A DNA stretch of 64,000 nt from Cycas panzhihuaensis (GCA_023213395.1 CM041465.1:57171741-57235740), one strand, 5' to 3'; positions 20,101 through 30,574 are shown, numbered from the stretch's first letter. Numbers and translations: made by a program. The notes: generated by a model from the sequence alone, not told the origin.

Positions 20101-22621
20101 GTTAAAGTTGTAAAGGCTTGAAATTAGTAGATGACTTGGAAACTTAGTGCTTTCATTGTGTAAGTTCCACTTTCTAACAGAACCAATAGTCTTGATCTTA
20201 CTAGAAGATCCAACAACTGAATGGAGTGATGAGGGGTGGAGGACTAGGCAAAATAGTTGGTCCAACCCTAATCTATAGAAGAGATCTAACAGTTGACCAA
20301 GCCAAATCTAGGACAAGGCAGGTAGGGTTGATCTGCATGGACATACCATGCTTTCTCTGGGATTCATAGCCCAAATAACACCTTTTTCGAACCTCCTTTC
20401 CCTCAAGCAACCTTAATTGTCGTGCTTTGACCGTATGGTCGGTTGGTACCCTAGGGAATGAACCGAGCTTAAGGTTATTTTAGAGGCAACGTTTGAACCT
20501 TTTTCGGGCCTCTCCTACTTGATTTTAGGTCAACTTTTAAGAGGATTAAAGTTAACTTAATATTAATTTTACTTGGGTGATGTTCTTTTGAGAAAATGCT
20601 TGAAAGAGGTTATAATAAGAGACTTCAAAGGAAGCAACTTAGTACATCAAAAAGAACACTTAGAAGTGTTGTTACAAAAACACTTTAATAGAGTGAAAGA
20701 GTGCTAAATAAGTCCAAGTAAAGACTTGAGTACAATAAGTGTTTTGAGAAAGAAATAAGCACAAAAGATCAAGAAAGTGCTAAGTACCCAAGAAATAAAG
20801 ATGCGATGTCATGTGATGAAGGTACAAGTGGGTTCCTTTTAATGCTTAACTTGAAGAGATAGAAAACCACTTTGCGTAGTGAGGACACCAAGTACCAAGT
20901 GCTGGGACTTCAAAATAGTCCCAACAAACATAAAAGTTAAGTGATTTTATTGAGAAAAAGTGTTTTTGAGCCCTTTTGTGACTAAGGGCATTAGGTCACC
21001 ATGCAAGGTGCCTTAGAGAAAATGATTAAGATAGTGATGAATATCACTTTTACAATCTATTATTGCAAATCAAAGTTTTTTGGAGCATTTTAAAGGCTAG
21101 AGTTGGTTATTTTCACATCTAATTTTTTTTTTTTTTTTTCCAGATCTTCATCAAGGGTGCAGCATACTATTTAATCAAAAAACAGTGTTTTTTCCTTGAA
21201 CATTCTTCTAAAAAAATTATTTTTTTAAGAAAAAGAGATAGATCTGAGTTACTCAACTATTTTTTTGACCATATATCAGTTCTTCAAGCATTTTCTGAGG
21301 TTCACAATTAATTTGCAATCAATTTGCATCAGTTGTCCCTTAGATCTGGGCTAATTTACTCATGTTTTTTGTGATTTTTTCACTAAAAACTGCATTTTTA
21401 GCTAGTTCTTCTTGTAGAACAGGGTGTTGGAGTGTTATGCAGTCATTCTAATCTCACTGACAAAGATTACTTGAAGATTTAGACTCTTTTTGGTACGTGA
21501 ATGATCTTGGACATTTTTAGCCCTCAAACCCCACAGTGGAAACACAAACACTGGTAATACTCTTAATCCTACAAATCTGCTTCACTGAGAAGTGTCTACA
21601 TCCTTCAGTGGGTCCCACGATCACTTTGCAGAGAAGGAATTAAGTCTTAAGAGGTCGTATCGCCGATTTTCACCTCCACAGCCTGTGTGCCCACTATGTG
21701 ACATAGTCACTTCATTCTCCTTTTGTGATTCGTTTTAGCTCGTGAAATTCGAGCTAAACCTCTATCCTGGTATTGCACCCCACCTCCTGAAGTCTCATGT
21801 CAATCTGTTCACTGTGGAGGGAGTTCGAATGCTCTAAAGGATTTGCAGGTCACGCAACCCGCGCTGCCATTTTAAATTTTTTATTTTTATAAAAGTTTTC
21901 AATTTGAACTTTTCTGTCTAAACTTTGGTTTATGTTTTTAAGAATATTCTCTTGAATATTTTTACCTTTATAAACTTTATATTTCCAAAGTTTTTATTTT
22001 AAGTGACTTTCAATCATTTAAATCATTTCTTTTAAGCCAAACTTCAGTTATTTTTCAACAATTTAAGCCTTTTAACACTCAATCTTTTCTACATTAGTGT
22101 TAAAAAGACTAAATTAAGTGATTTTTAGCATTATTGACATAAAAAAGTGAAAAATTTTCATCATTTTAAGCATTTTCTCTAAAGGCATGGTGACCTAATG
22201 CTTAATGTTTTATAGCGAAAAATTCACTTTTTTCACTTTTAAAATCACTAAAAATCAAAATTCTTCATTGGTACTTAGTGACCCTTTAAATGACTGTTAT
22301 TTAGTCATTTTTCATCATTGTAAAAGCAAAAATCACTTGTGTTGAACGTTTCCTAAGGCTACCTGCGAGGTGTCCTTCATACTCAAGTCACAAAAAGATC
22401 TAATTTCAGCCTTTGTTTTGGCATTTTAAGCTTTCTTTAACACTTAATTGATGTTGTACAAATGTTAAAAAGCTTAGTTGAAGTGATTTTCAAGTGTTTA
22501 GTACATTTAGACAAACCTTGGATCGCCTTCGAACAGCAAATGTCATCACCAAGGGATTGTAAAACCCACACTTGATCTCCCTCGAAGATGAAATTAGAAC
22601 AGAGAGAACTTGTCTCCTCTT
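20101..22621 (-). other. Copia A1 long 5' leader
   Basis: About 2.5 kb between primer site and gag, with no coding signal. It is AT-rich with many AAGTG/TTAAG words and carries features shared with A2, A3 and C: a hairpin GGGACT...AGTCCC at 20904-20922, a palindrome-like GACCGTATGGTC at 20429-20440, an arm GCATTAGGTCACCATGC at 20988 that is inverted at 22171-22201, and a poly-T run at 21121-21139. Probably a structured untranslated leader for packaging or priming; inference. Confidence 0.75.
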
Positions 22622-22633
22622 GCTCTGATACCA
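22622..22633 (-). promoter_or_regulatory. Primer-binding site, Copia A1
   Basis: The minus strand reads TGGTATCAGAGC, the initiator tRNA-Met complement, two bases inside the 5' LTR. Confidence 0.9.
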
Positions 22634-22635
22634 AA

Positions 22636-23191
22636 TGTTGAAAGTGGCAAAGGCCTATGAAACCGAAGATCTAGAAGATAATTCTCTCTAGTTCTAGAAA
22701 GTAAGAGAACAAGACTAACAATAGAAATGAAATGAAAGATGAGCAAGATCAAAGTACAAAGAGCAAGATGATACCAAATGGGAGGAGATGGAATTGGTGT
22801 AATCTCTAAAAGAATACCAGTTGCTTAGCAAACTGATAGCATAACAATACAACTCCAACTCTTCATATGAAACATGAGAAGAGGTCTCAATATATAGAGT
22901 AACTGAAGAGACCTAACATCATTGGATGTTTGACAAGTGTCAAATATCCAAGCTATATGCATTGCATGTCTTGCATGTCATGCATGAAGGACGTGTCCTT
23001 TTTGGGCTCTCCAGTGAGCAAAAATGAATGAGGGTCCATTTGACCTTTTAGTGACAATGTTGTATCACTAGAAAGAATGTGGGTATGCACTTTATTACTT
23101 AAGTGATAAGTCACCCCATAAAGTACGAAAGTACAAATAATTAATGAAAAATAAAGTTCATATACTTAACATGTAAACATAAGATTTAACA
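22636..23191 (-). repeat. Copia A1 5' LTR
   Basis: 556 bp, termini TGTTGAAAG...GATTTAACA on +, clearly the same sequence as 16568-17116 with scattered differences and a short duplication (TGCATGTCTTGCATG near 22965). The dyad at 23092-23109 has one change from the perfect form. Confidence 0.92.
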
Positions 23192-23410
23192 ATCAACACC
23201 ACCATTTTATTGAATCGATCAACAACTACAAACAAACAATCCATACCATTTTTGGTTCGTGGTAGTCCTCTGAGGAAATCCATGGAAATACTCTCCCATG
23301 GATGCGATAGAACGGGAAGTGGAGTGTACAATGCCAACTTCCTATTGGTTGGCTTTGATGTGCTACACAATGTACATTTTCGTACTATTGTAGTCACGTC
23401 TTGCTACATA
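23192..23410 (-). pseudogene. Gypsy D integrase, N-terminal part
   Basis: Reads VRKCTLCSTSKPTNRK, LYTPLPVLSHPWESISMDFL and DCLFVVVDRFNKMVVL, covering the second half of the zinc module, the lead to the core and the first catalytic aspartate (VVVDRF). It stops exactly at Copia A1; the rest continues at 16567 after the A1 insertion. The histidine half of the zinc module is missing because upstream sequence (from about 23420) already belongs to the RT lead: RT and RNase H have been deleted between them. Confidence 0.85.
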
Positions 23411-24105
23411 TTGGGCCAATACATATATCACTGTAAATTCAGGCGAATATCTTGGCTTTATCTCTCCTTGCTCCAAGAGTTCTTGAATCTACTTCTTAAT
23501 CTCTTCATTCTCCAAAACAACCAACTAGATTTCATGCTCAATTTCCCTCTTAGGGTCAGCCCTTTTGGCTCCTAGAATATGTCATTAAACCTATTTTGTA
23601 GGCCTTCAATCTGTTGCAATTGTTTTCTATCCAGTGCCTACGTTGAGGACTCTGCTTGCTCCTTTTCTTCCACCTTTTGCTTCACTATCAATAGCACAAA
23701 TTTTCCACAAGCATTAATCAATCTCATTGCTTGTTGGGAGGATATGAGGGAGATCTTCTTTTGAGGTTTTAATGCATTAATCAGATATGCTTTACCGTCC
23801 TTGATGAGTCGAATCTTTTTCAACCTCCTGTGATGAACTCCATCTCTATCATAGAGATATGGGCTGCCAAACACAACCTGACAAACATCTAGGGGAACCA
23901 CTTCACATTCAACCTCATCAATGAATCTTTCCGAAATTGTAAACTTGAATTTGCATTGGTGAGGAATCTGCAGTTCTGAATCCTTTTGCAACCATCCAAG
24001 AGGATATGGTTTTGGATGTGCATGCATCTTTAATCCTGACTTCTTCATTAATGCCTCTAAGATTAAATTCTTTTGGCTTCCTTTATCAAAGATGGCATCA
24101 ACCAT
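23411..24105 (-). pseudogene. Gypsy D protease and RT lead
   Basis: The minus frame reads MVDAIFDKGSQKNLILEALM, where the protease triad D-S/T-G is D-K-G (catalytic site altered). PLGWLQKDSELQIPHQCKF and CEVVPLDVCQVVFGSPYLYD complete the fold. After about 155 codons it passes a stop into LQQIEGLQNRFNDIF and EPKGLTLRGK, the segment that normally precedes the RT palm (F-x-D-V/I-F...PKGLPP). The RT itself is absent. The join to integrase lies at about 23410-23500. Confidence 0.75.
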
Positions 24106-24169
24106 GCTTTGTTTTACCTAGATTCTCACTATGAAGAGCTCCTCTCTAATCTCCGGATCAACCTGTTGA

Positions 24170-25439
24170 TGGTTGTTTTTAGGTTCAACATTGGCCATGA
24201 GCATCAACTTCTCATGTGTCCTTCGGTGCCATAAATGTCTTCTTCGCCTGTGGTATTGAGTAAAGCTTTGCCTTTAACTTTAGCTTTACCTTTTCCTTTG
24301 TTCTTGGGCCGCTTCTCTTGATGTAAAAACCATCAATCTTCTATGCTATGTCCTGCCCGCTTGCAATGCGTACAAGAGACTTTGATTTAAGTAGTATTGG
24401 CTTGCTTCTTCTTGTCAAAACCGCCAATTGGTTGTTGTCTTGGTTTTCCTGAAAACTTCTTTCCTTGAGGAGGTTTGTCGCTATCTTCTTGAGGTACAAA
24501 CCTTTTCCTTTCTTCATAAATCTTCTTGTTCCTCTTCTCAATAACAATTGCTTTCTTGCTAGCCTCATTAAGGGTTTTCACTTCGAACAGTTGGAGTTCT
24601 TGTTGAATATGTTGGTGTAGACCTCCAATATATTTCAACAGTATATCTTTTCCATTTAGTGAAATGCCCAACACAATAGCTTGATTCTGAAATTCTGTTG
24701 TATAATTTTGGACATTTTGGCCCCTTTCTTGTCTATAATACTGTCATTTAATCCACTGTTGTTCTTCATGCCCAATGAGATAGAATTCTTTCTTAATAAG
24801 GGACTTGAATTGCTGCCATGTTATGTCAGCCACACCATGGCATTTAAGATACGCATTCCAGTAGAACAATGTGTGCTTGGAGAGTTTCAGCCTGGCAAAC
24901 ATGATCCTTTGCTGGTTCTTGTACCTATATATTGAAAAATAGGTCTCTAATTGATTTATCCAATTATACAACTTCTCAGCATCTAGAGTTCCATCGTAGA
25001 TGGGCAACTCCAGCTCTACCTCAACCTTGAATGGATGCACTGTCATGGGCTTCTCTAAAGATGGATTTTCATCTCTTTGCTCCTCATCTTGCTGGTCATG
25101 TGTAGGTCTTTCCTGGGTACCTTTACTTTTCTACTCTTTTATCAGTTCATCTTCTTCTTTCTTCCTGCCTTTCGCTACGGAAGAGGATGCAACCTGTTGA
25201 GAAACAAGTTGTGCCACAAGCTGAGTTGATCTTTCGAGATTTTGCTCCATCCTCAAGAATCTTTTCTCCATTTCTTGCTCAGGATCTACCATCTTCCTTT
25301 GTTGTTTACGCTCTGTTTCAAGAAGTTCCGTCAAGGGTTCTCCAATCACTTGATATTGAAATATGGTTTTCATAAAATCTTTTAACACAACAACACAGTG
25401 AGTTTTCTTGTCCCCAAACTCCCAAGGGTTAGGAACCAC
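24170..25439 (-). pseudogene. Gypsy D gag
   Basis: Three minus frames. 25439-25131 has a Gln/Glu-rich probable coiled coil (KRFLRMEQNLERSTQLVAQL). 25046-24744 has the retrotrans_gag core (LPIYDGTLDAEKLYNWINQ, LETYFSIYRYKNQQRIMFAR). 24674-24387 ends the core (ERGQNVQNYTTEFQNQAIV region, then basic KFSGKPRQQPIGG). A decayed knuckle CTHCKRAGHSIED lies near 24350, with its last cysteine replaced. Stops separate the pieces. Gag would have formed the particle shell. Confidence 0.82.
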
Positions 25440-25441
25440 GC

Positions 25442-25453
25442 TCCGATACCAAA
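25442..25453 (-). promoter_or_regulatory. Primer-binding site, Gypsy D
   Basis: The minus strand reads TGGTATCGGAGC, one base from the initiator-Met complement, just inside the 5' LTR end at 25459. Confidence 0.8.
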
Positions 25454-25458
25454 AATAT

Positions 25459-25625
25459 TGATCTGAGTTAAATGGAAAAGTAACAACTTAATCCAATTGA
25501 AACAACTCAGATTCAATATTTACCACGTATTTGTATTACATTTGATAGTATTCTTATAAAATATGTTTATTTTTGTTGTATTGAGCATTTTCTAGACTAC
25601 TACAACAACCTGGAAATGGACAGAA
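25459..25625 (-). repeat. Gypsy D 5' LTR, truncated by Copia A2
   Basis: TGATCTGAGTTAAATGG start, matching 14688-14860 (AAATGGAAAAGTAAYRACTT, CTAGACTACTACARCAACCT). Cut at 25625/25626 where Copia A2 begins. The remaining part of this LTR is not found after A2, whose 3' end is also missing. Confidence 0.82.
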
Positions 25626-25696
25626 TGTTAAACCTTATTAAGATTATGTACTTTATTTTTCATGTAATATTTGTGCTTTTGTACTTTATGGGTGAC

Positions 25697-25714
25697 TTAT
25701 CACTTAAGTGATAA
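25697..25714. promoter_or_regulatory. 18-bp perfect palindrome in Copia LTR
   Basis: TTATCACTTAAGTGATAA. Identical in the A3 5' LTR (39222-39239), one change in the A3 3' LTR (32603-32620) and A1 5' LTR (23092-23109), more in the A1 3' LTR (17017-17034), and a 19-bp variant in C (56575-56593). Position is about 70 bases from the U3 edge in each. Looks like a dimeric transcription-factor site. Confidence 0.65.
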
Positions 25715-25737
25715 AGTGCACACCCACATTCTTTCTG

Positions 25738-25755
25738 GTGACACAACATTGTCAC
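25738..25755. promoter_or_regulatory. Second LTR inverted repeat
   Basis: GTGACA, six bases, TGTCAC, conserved in other copies as AGTGACAATGTTGTGTCACT (near 16976 and 23050). Lies between the 18-bp palindrome and the hairpin. Confidence 0.55.
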
Positions 25756-25838
25756 TAAAGGGTCAAATGGACCCCCATGCACTTTTGCTCACTTGAGAGC
25801 GCCAAAAGGCCACATGTCCTACATGCAAGGCATGTACT

Positions 25839-25868
25839 TTGGATGTTTGACACTTATCAAACATCCAA
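25839..25868. promoter_or_regulatory. Third LTR inverted repeat (hairpin), Copia A2
   Basis: TTGGATGTTTGA, six bases, TCAAACATCCAA: 12-bp perfect arms. It is followed after about 20 bases by TATA (TCTATATAAT, 25891-25900). Same order as in A1. Confidence 0.6.
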
Positions 25869-26175
25869 TGCCTTAGGTCTCTCATTTCACTCTATATAAT
25901 GAGACCTCTCCTCATTGTTCTCATATAGAGAGTTGGAGCTGTATTGTTATGCTGTTAGTTTGCTAATCAAACTATTTATTCATTTGGAGGTTGGACCAAT
26001 TCCAACCCCACACATTTGGTATCATTTTCTTGCTCCTTCTTTTTCATGCTTTGTCTTGCTTATGTTTTTCATCTTAAGAGTATCATACTTGTTAGCATTT
26101 GTTGCTTTCTAGAACTAGAGTGAACCTAGCTTTTAGATCTTAGGACTGTGAAGCCATTAGGCCTCTTTTCACATT

Positions 26176-26187
26176 TGGTATCAGAGT
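26176..26187 (+). promoter_or_regulatory. Primer-binding site, Copia A2
   Basis: TGGTATCAGAGT, one mismatch to the initiator-Met complement, directly after the LTR. Confidence 0.85.
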
Positions 26188-26189
26188 TA

Positions 26190-27596
26190 GAGGAGACTAG
26201 TTCCCTCTATTCTGATTTTTTCTACTCAAGGAGATTCAAAGAAGAGTTACAAACCCTTGGTGATGACCTTCGCCCTCCGAAGGCGATCCAAGGTTTGCTA
26301 AGACCCATTTTCTGTAGATTCACGCTTCTTGAAGCAGTGTTGAAGGCTGGAGCAAGGTTACTTTCAGATCTGAATTTTTTTTTTTTCAGATCTCTATCAA
26401 AAGGTGCAACACTGTTTTCTTCAAAAATAGTGCTTTTCCTTTAATTTTTTTTCAAGAAAAAATTATTTTTTCAGAGATAAGAGGCAAATCTGAGATATTA
26501 GATCACTTTGTGACTACAAATCAGCTTTGTAAGCATTTTTTGAGGCTCATAACTATTTTGCAATCAATTTGTATCAGTTGTTCCTCAAATCTGGGCAAGT
26601 TTACTCACGTTTTTTGTAATTTTCTCCTAAAATCTGCATTTTTTAGCTAATTTTTTTCTCACATTTGGGTGCTGAGCTATTCTCTAGCCATTTGAAGCTC
26701 TCAAACTGAATTTATTTGAAGTTTGAGGACCCTTGCAGGCTGTGGATCAATTTTTGGGCATTTTTAGCCTTGAAACCCCACTCAAAAAGCATAAAAAAAT
26801 TACTGTTTTTCACTCTTTTTTCTCATATCAAGTTGGTTGTCCACATACTGACCACATGCGGTATGCGAGACTTAAGGGAAGAGTTTTAGTGATTAATACG
26901 AGGGTTTAAAACCCCAGACAGCTGTACAACTCCAATTTTCTTTTCTCAAGGATGTGTAACCAACCATAACTTCAATTACTTGCAGCTCTCTGCACACTTG
27001 ACGAAAAGCCTTGAGATTTTAGAGGGAGTTGGATACCACTAGGGCACCCCTCCTTCTGAATTTTTAGCACAAACAGAGGTCTCTACACGCTGTTCTCATC
27101 ATTTGCGTGTCCATGGGAGCCACCCAAGTCACACTGCCATGAACGACCTTTTTTTTTATTTTAAAAAATTCAAATCAAACTTTTGATTTTTGAAGTTTAA
27201 AATCTTCATTGTACTTAGTGATTTCATCAAATCATTAAAGCTGAAACAGTCTCTCATCTTTGGATATTAAAATTTTTGGGTTTAAGTCCTCAATCAAGGC
27301 TCCCTGCGTGGTGTTCTTGCTGCTCAAATTTGCAAAAAAATGTTAAATTTCAGCCTTTGTTTTTTGGCATTTTTTGCCTTATTTAACACTTATTTCATGT
27401 TTGCAAGTGTTAAAAGGCATTGAAAGGAGTGATTTCTAAGTGTTGTGACCTTGTTAAAGTGATCCTCATCATTGTTTCAACACTTTTTCTAAGGCACCTT
27501 GCATGGTGACCTACGTCCCTTAGTCTCAAAAAGGGCTCAAGAAGACTTGTTTCTTAATAAAGTCACTCATTTTTTGTTGATTGTTGGGACTATTTT
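26190..27596 (+). other. Copia A2 leader, first part
   Basis: Non-coding AT-rich leader up to the Gypsy E insertion. It has two same-sense copies of the family motif (AAGGCTCCCTGCGTGGTG at 27296 and AAGGCACCTTGCATGGTGAC at 27491) and the left arm (27583-27591) of the conserved hairpin. The other arm lies beyond Gypsy E at 30582-30590. Confidence 0.7.
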
Positions 27597-28025
27597 TGTA
27601 GCGATCTAGTTCTACTTTTATAGCAATTTTCCTGTCTTTCCTGAAGGTGTGAGCTTCCCTCTTCGAGGCGAAGAACCCTCCAAACTGCAGCCCCCAAATG
27701 GGCGAGTTAATTGCAGCCCTAGAACTGAAAATGCACGACCACAGAACCTCCGACGATGATGAAATGAGGCCGCAAATCCTCCTTAAATAGGCGGCCAAAG
27801 GATAGTAATAGAAGTCGGCCAGACTGGGTAATATTCTTCTTAAAACTGCTCAAGTAGAAGTCGGCCAAAACTTCTTTAAAAGCTGGCAGGGTAACTTTAA
27901 ACCGCCATAACTTTTGATTGAGATGTCGGAATTGACTTTCGTCTGAACCGTTGGAATCCTTGTTCAGAGGCCTTCAATTTGAATGGTTACATGGCATAGT
28001 TTTGACTAGATTTTGGAATGCTACA
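27597..28025 (-). repeat. Gypsy E 3' LTR
   Basis: 429 bp, TGTAGCGATC...AATGCTACA. On minus it follows the purine tract GAAGGGGAGGGACT (28026-28039). It holds a minus TATA-like TATTTAAGG near 27787 and the AAGTCGGCCAGA words shared with LTR F. Confidence 0.93.
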
Positions 28026-28480
28026 AGTCCCTCCCCTTCAAAACATGCTTTGCCTTCAAAGCATTAGTAATGGCCCATTTTTCTGCATCCATTCTTCAAA
28101 CTCCTACGTTGCATCTTTAAGCTCCAATGTCTTCCATTTGATGAGATATCCTTTCTTTATCCTGGATCATAAATTCTTGGCCCTAGTCTTCAGTATTCCC
28201 CTATGTTCCACTATCATCATTCCTTCTTCATCCCGTGTTGGTAAATTCGTTTGTGGAGCCTCCCTTTCACCCAACTTTTTCTTTAAACAAGACACGTAGA
28301 AGATATTACGGATTTTGCTTTTTAGTGGCAATTTTAACTGATCTATTGTGTGTTCCAATTCCCTTTTCAGTGGCAGTCCTTGGGGTTCCTCAAAAACTCC
28401 TTGATGTCCTTCTAAGATTGCCTGAATCTTTGGAGGAACATTTTTTATTTCTACTTTGTAACATGACATTATATACACTT
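28026..28480 (-). pseudogene. Gypsy E fused RT-lead and integrase C-terminus/chromodomain
   Basis: The minus frame 28508-28167 reads AILEGHQGVFEEPQGLPLKR then ELEHTIDQL, the lead into RT. It continues without a stop as IFYVSCLKKKLGEREAP and PTRDEEGMMIVEHRGILKTR, the integrase tail of chromoviruses. After a TGA comes KKGYLIKWKTLELKDAT, a chromodomain with a TAG where the conserved tryptophan (AT-W-E) belongs. The whole RT, RNase H and integrase core, roughly 3 kb in a normal element, is missing, and the join keeps one reading frame. The chromodomain normally steers insertion to certain chromatin. Confidence 0.82.
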
Positions 28481-30055
28481 GTGGATTCTTCTTTAGAATC
28501 TGTTCCATTCTGTGAGATGATGAGTTGAACTGGAGGTGTGGTTGGGGCTTGTAGTCGATATTTGCGTCCTTTTTGTCGGAAACACATAAATCTTGTTATA
28601 TAATTGGTAACGATGTTCCCCAACGTTTGTAGCCATTGAATTCCCAAAACTACATCTACTTTGCTTATGGGCATGGCAAACATACAAGTTGTGACCTTGT
28701 AATCATTGATCTGGAGAGTCGTGTCTTTGCAGTATCCTCCACATAGCTTTGTTCTCCCATTTGCTATTGACACCTGGAATGTGTTGAGGGGTTTCACTTG
28801 TAATCCCAATTTTTCTGTCGATGCCTTGTTTATAAAATTGTGTGTGCTCCCACTATCTACCAGGATTGATACTGGTCTCCCCTTGATTTGTCCTTGGAAT
28901 CTTAGGGTTTGCGAGGATACTTGTTGCCCTGTAATAGCATGCAAGGATGTTTGGACATTCCCTATATCCACTTCCAAAAATTCATTTTCCTCCCTTCCTA
29001 CGCTCTGGTCTTCTACTTCTTCTTGTGCTGCTTTTGGTATTTCTGCATCATCGCTATTGATCATGAAAACCTTCTTTGATAGGCATCGGTGTTCCTTATT
29101 CCCTTTCTCTCCACACTTGAAGCACGTCCCTTTCCTTATGTGTTTCTCTTTTGTTGTTCCCGAGCTTTCTATTGTATTTCTTATAGCTAATGGGGGGTTT
29201 GCTTTTGTCCCCAATTTGGCCCCATTAGGATTCTGGGTCTGATATGTTGGTGGCCTATATTTCCTTGTATATGTCGATGCCTTTATCTCTAAGTTCTGCC
29301 TCCACATTCCTTGCTATTTGAATTGCTACTTGGAGTTGTGGTGGATCTGTTGCTTTAACTCTAAATTTGATCTGATTTTTCAATCCACTAATATAAGTCT
29401 CTAGTAAACATTTCTGCGGTATCTTTTCTGAGACCATACATTGGAGTGTTTGGGCTGCTCGTACTCTTGGATTGTTCCTTCTTGATGTAATCATGTTAAT
29501 CGAGCAAAATGTCATATTCCAAGAATCGTCATATTGCTTTACCAATCCTGCTCTTAGGTTCTCCGAGGTCTATTGCATTGGTAAGTTCATCTTTTTCCAC
29601 CAATAGTACCATCTTAACGCCCTTCCGTTTAAGTGTAAGGATGCTATTTCCATCTTTCCCTTAGTTGTGGAGTTATAGACTTTGAAATAGTTCTCCATTT
29701 GTAAGACCCAATTAGTGATATTCTTGGATACATCTGGATCGAATTTTTTCAAAGATAATCCTGCCCCTTTCCATCCATTATCCATGTTGGGAGTTCTCCT
29801 TTTGTAAGCTCGTCCATCGAATCTCTTGGTCTCATTTCCTTGATTTTCTTGATCCATTTGATCTATCCCTGATGTGGTGTTGTTATCCGTTTCTCTACCT
29901 GACACATTTTGTGTTGCTTGATCCGTTTTTGCTAGTAGCTTCTGAATTAGGATTGTTAGAGACCTTATGCTCTGGTTTAATTCAGATGTGCCTTCAATTT
30001 TTTCCTTTGAGGTTCTAGCCATCTTATTGTGGATGAGCTTTTTCCCTGACCTCAA
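28481..30055 (-). pseudogene. Gypsy E gag and protease
   Basis: Minus. MARTSKEKIEGTSELNQSI near 30020, gag core LKKFDPDVSKNITNWVLQME and ALRWYYWWKKMN (to 29570), then after a stop KIPQKCLLETYISGLKNQIK (29545-29255). A basic linker follows, with the knuckle CFKCGEKGNKEHRC, and the protease SILVDSGSTHNFINKA with an intact D-S-G triad. VDVVLGIQWLQTLGNIVTNY closes the protease fold. Only two interruptions are obvious, fewer than in most elements here, in keeping with a younger age. A DNA-level test is needed to tell whether gag was ever under selection after the deletion. Confidence 0.88.
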
Positions 30056-30131
30056 TTCCGTTTCTACTTCCCTTGGGGGGGAATTTTGACCTTTCTAAGC
30101 TTTTATCCCTACCCTTTCCCCTCGAAACAAA

Positions 30132-30143
30132 GCTCTGATACCA
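30132..30143 (-). promoter_or_regulatory. Primer-binding site, Gypsy E
   Basis: TGGTATCAGAGC on minus, two bases inside the 5' LTR (30146). Confidence 0.9.
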
Positions 30144-30145
30144 CT

Positions 30146-30574
30146 TGTAGCGATCTAGTTCTACTTTTATAGCAATTTTCCTGTCTTTCCTGAAGATGTG
30201 AGCTTCCCTCTTCGAGGCGAAGAACCCTCCAAACTGCAGCCCCCAAATGGGCGAGCTAATTGCAGCTCTAGAACTGAAAATGCGCGACCACAGAACCTCC
30301 GACGATGATGAAATGAGGCCGCAAATCCTCCTTAAATAGGCGGCCAAAGGATAGTAATAGAAGTCGGCCAGACTGGGTAATATTCTTCTTAAAACTGCTC
30401 AAGTAGAAGTCGGCCAGAACTTCTCTAAAATCTGGCAGGATAACTTTAAACGGTCATAACTTTTGATTGAGATGTTGGAATTGACTTTCGTCTGAACCGT
30501 TGGAATCCTTGTTCAGAGGCCTTCAATTTGAATGGTTACATGGCATAGGTTTGACTAGATTTTGGAATGCTACA
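30146..30574 (-). repeat. Gypsy E 5' LTR
   Basis: 429 bp, same length as its partner at 27597-28025. About 12 differences seen by eye, mostly transitions. Confidence 0.93.

Larger units (their letters stand above)
16568..23191 (-). mobile_element. Copia element A1 (RT-deleted), with target duplication ATCAA
   Basis: A 6.6-kb minus-strand Copia with both LTRs (16568-17116 and 22636-23191), primer site, polypurine tract (CCCCCCC on + at 17117-17123) and flanking ATCAA at 16563-16567 and 23192-23196. Internal order: 2.5-kb leader, gag, protease/integrase, RNase H. The RT is absent, so it cannot have moved alone in this form. It split the integrase gene of Gypsy D, so it is younger than D. Confidence 0.93.
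14688..25625 (-). mobile_element. Gypsy element D, RT-deleted, interrupted by Copia A1
   Basis: Minus-strand Gypsy. In reading order: partial 5' LTR (25625-25459), primer site, gag, protease, start of the RT lead, then integrase and 3' LTR (15537-14688). RT and RNase H are missing, the join lying near 23410-23500. Copia A1 (16568-23191) splits the integrase with a 5-bp target duplication. Copia A2 starts at 25626 inside the 5' LTR. Motifs resemble chromoviruses, but no chromodomain is seen. Confidence 0.85.
25626..26173 (+). repeat. Copia A2 5' LTR
   Basis: 548 bp, TGTTAAACC...TTTTCACA, the same family as the A1/A3 LTRs in opposite orientation. It holds the perfect 18-bp palindrome at 25697-25714, the inverted repeat at 25738-25755, the hairpin at 25839-25868 and the TATA box at 25891. 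Confidence 0.88.
27597..30574 (-). mobile_element. Gypsy element E (chromovirus), RT-integrase deleted; target duplication ATTTT
   Basis: A 2,978-bp element complete from LTR to LTR with two 429-bp LTRs, primer site (30132-30143), polypurine tract and 5-bp duplication ATTTT (27592-27596, 30575-30579). By eye the LTRs differ at about 12 positions, so it is among the younger insertions. Internal coding is gag, knuckle, protease, then a join straight to the integrase C-terminus/chromodomain. This is the TR-GAG type of non-autonomous element. Confidence 0.93.

Noticed and set aside
22622-22633. TGGTATCAGAGC words as pieces of tRNA genes
   Set aside because: Only the 12-base primer match is present, always next to an LTR; no tRNA cloverleaf.
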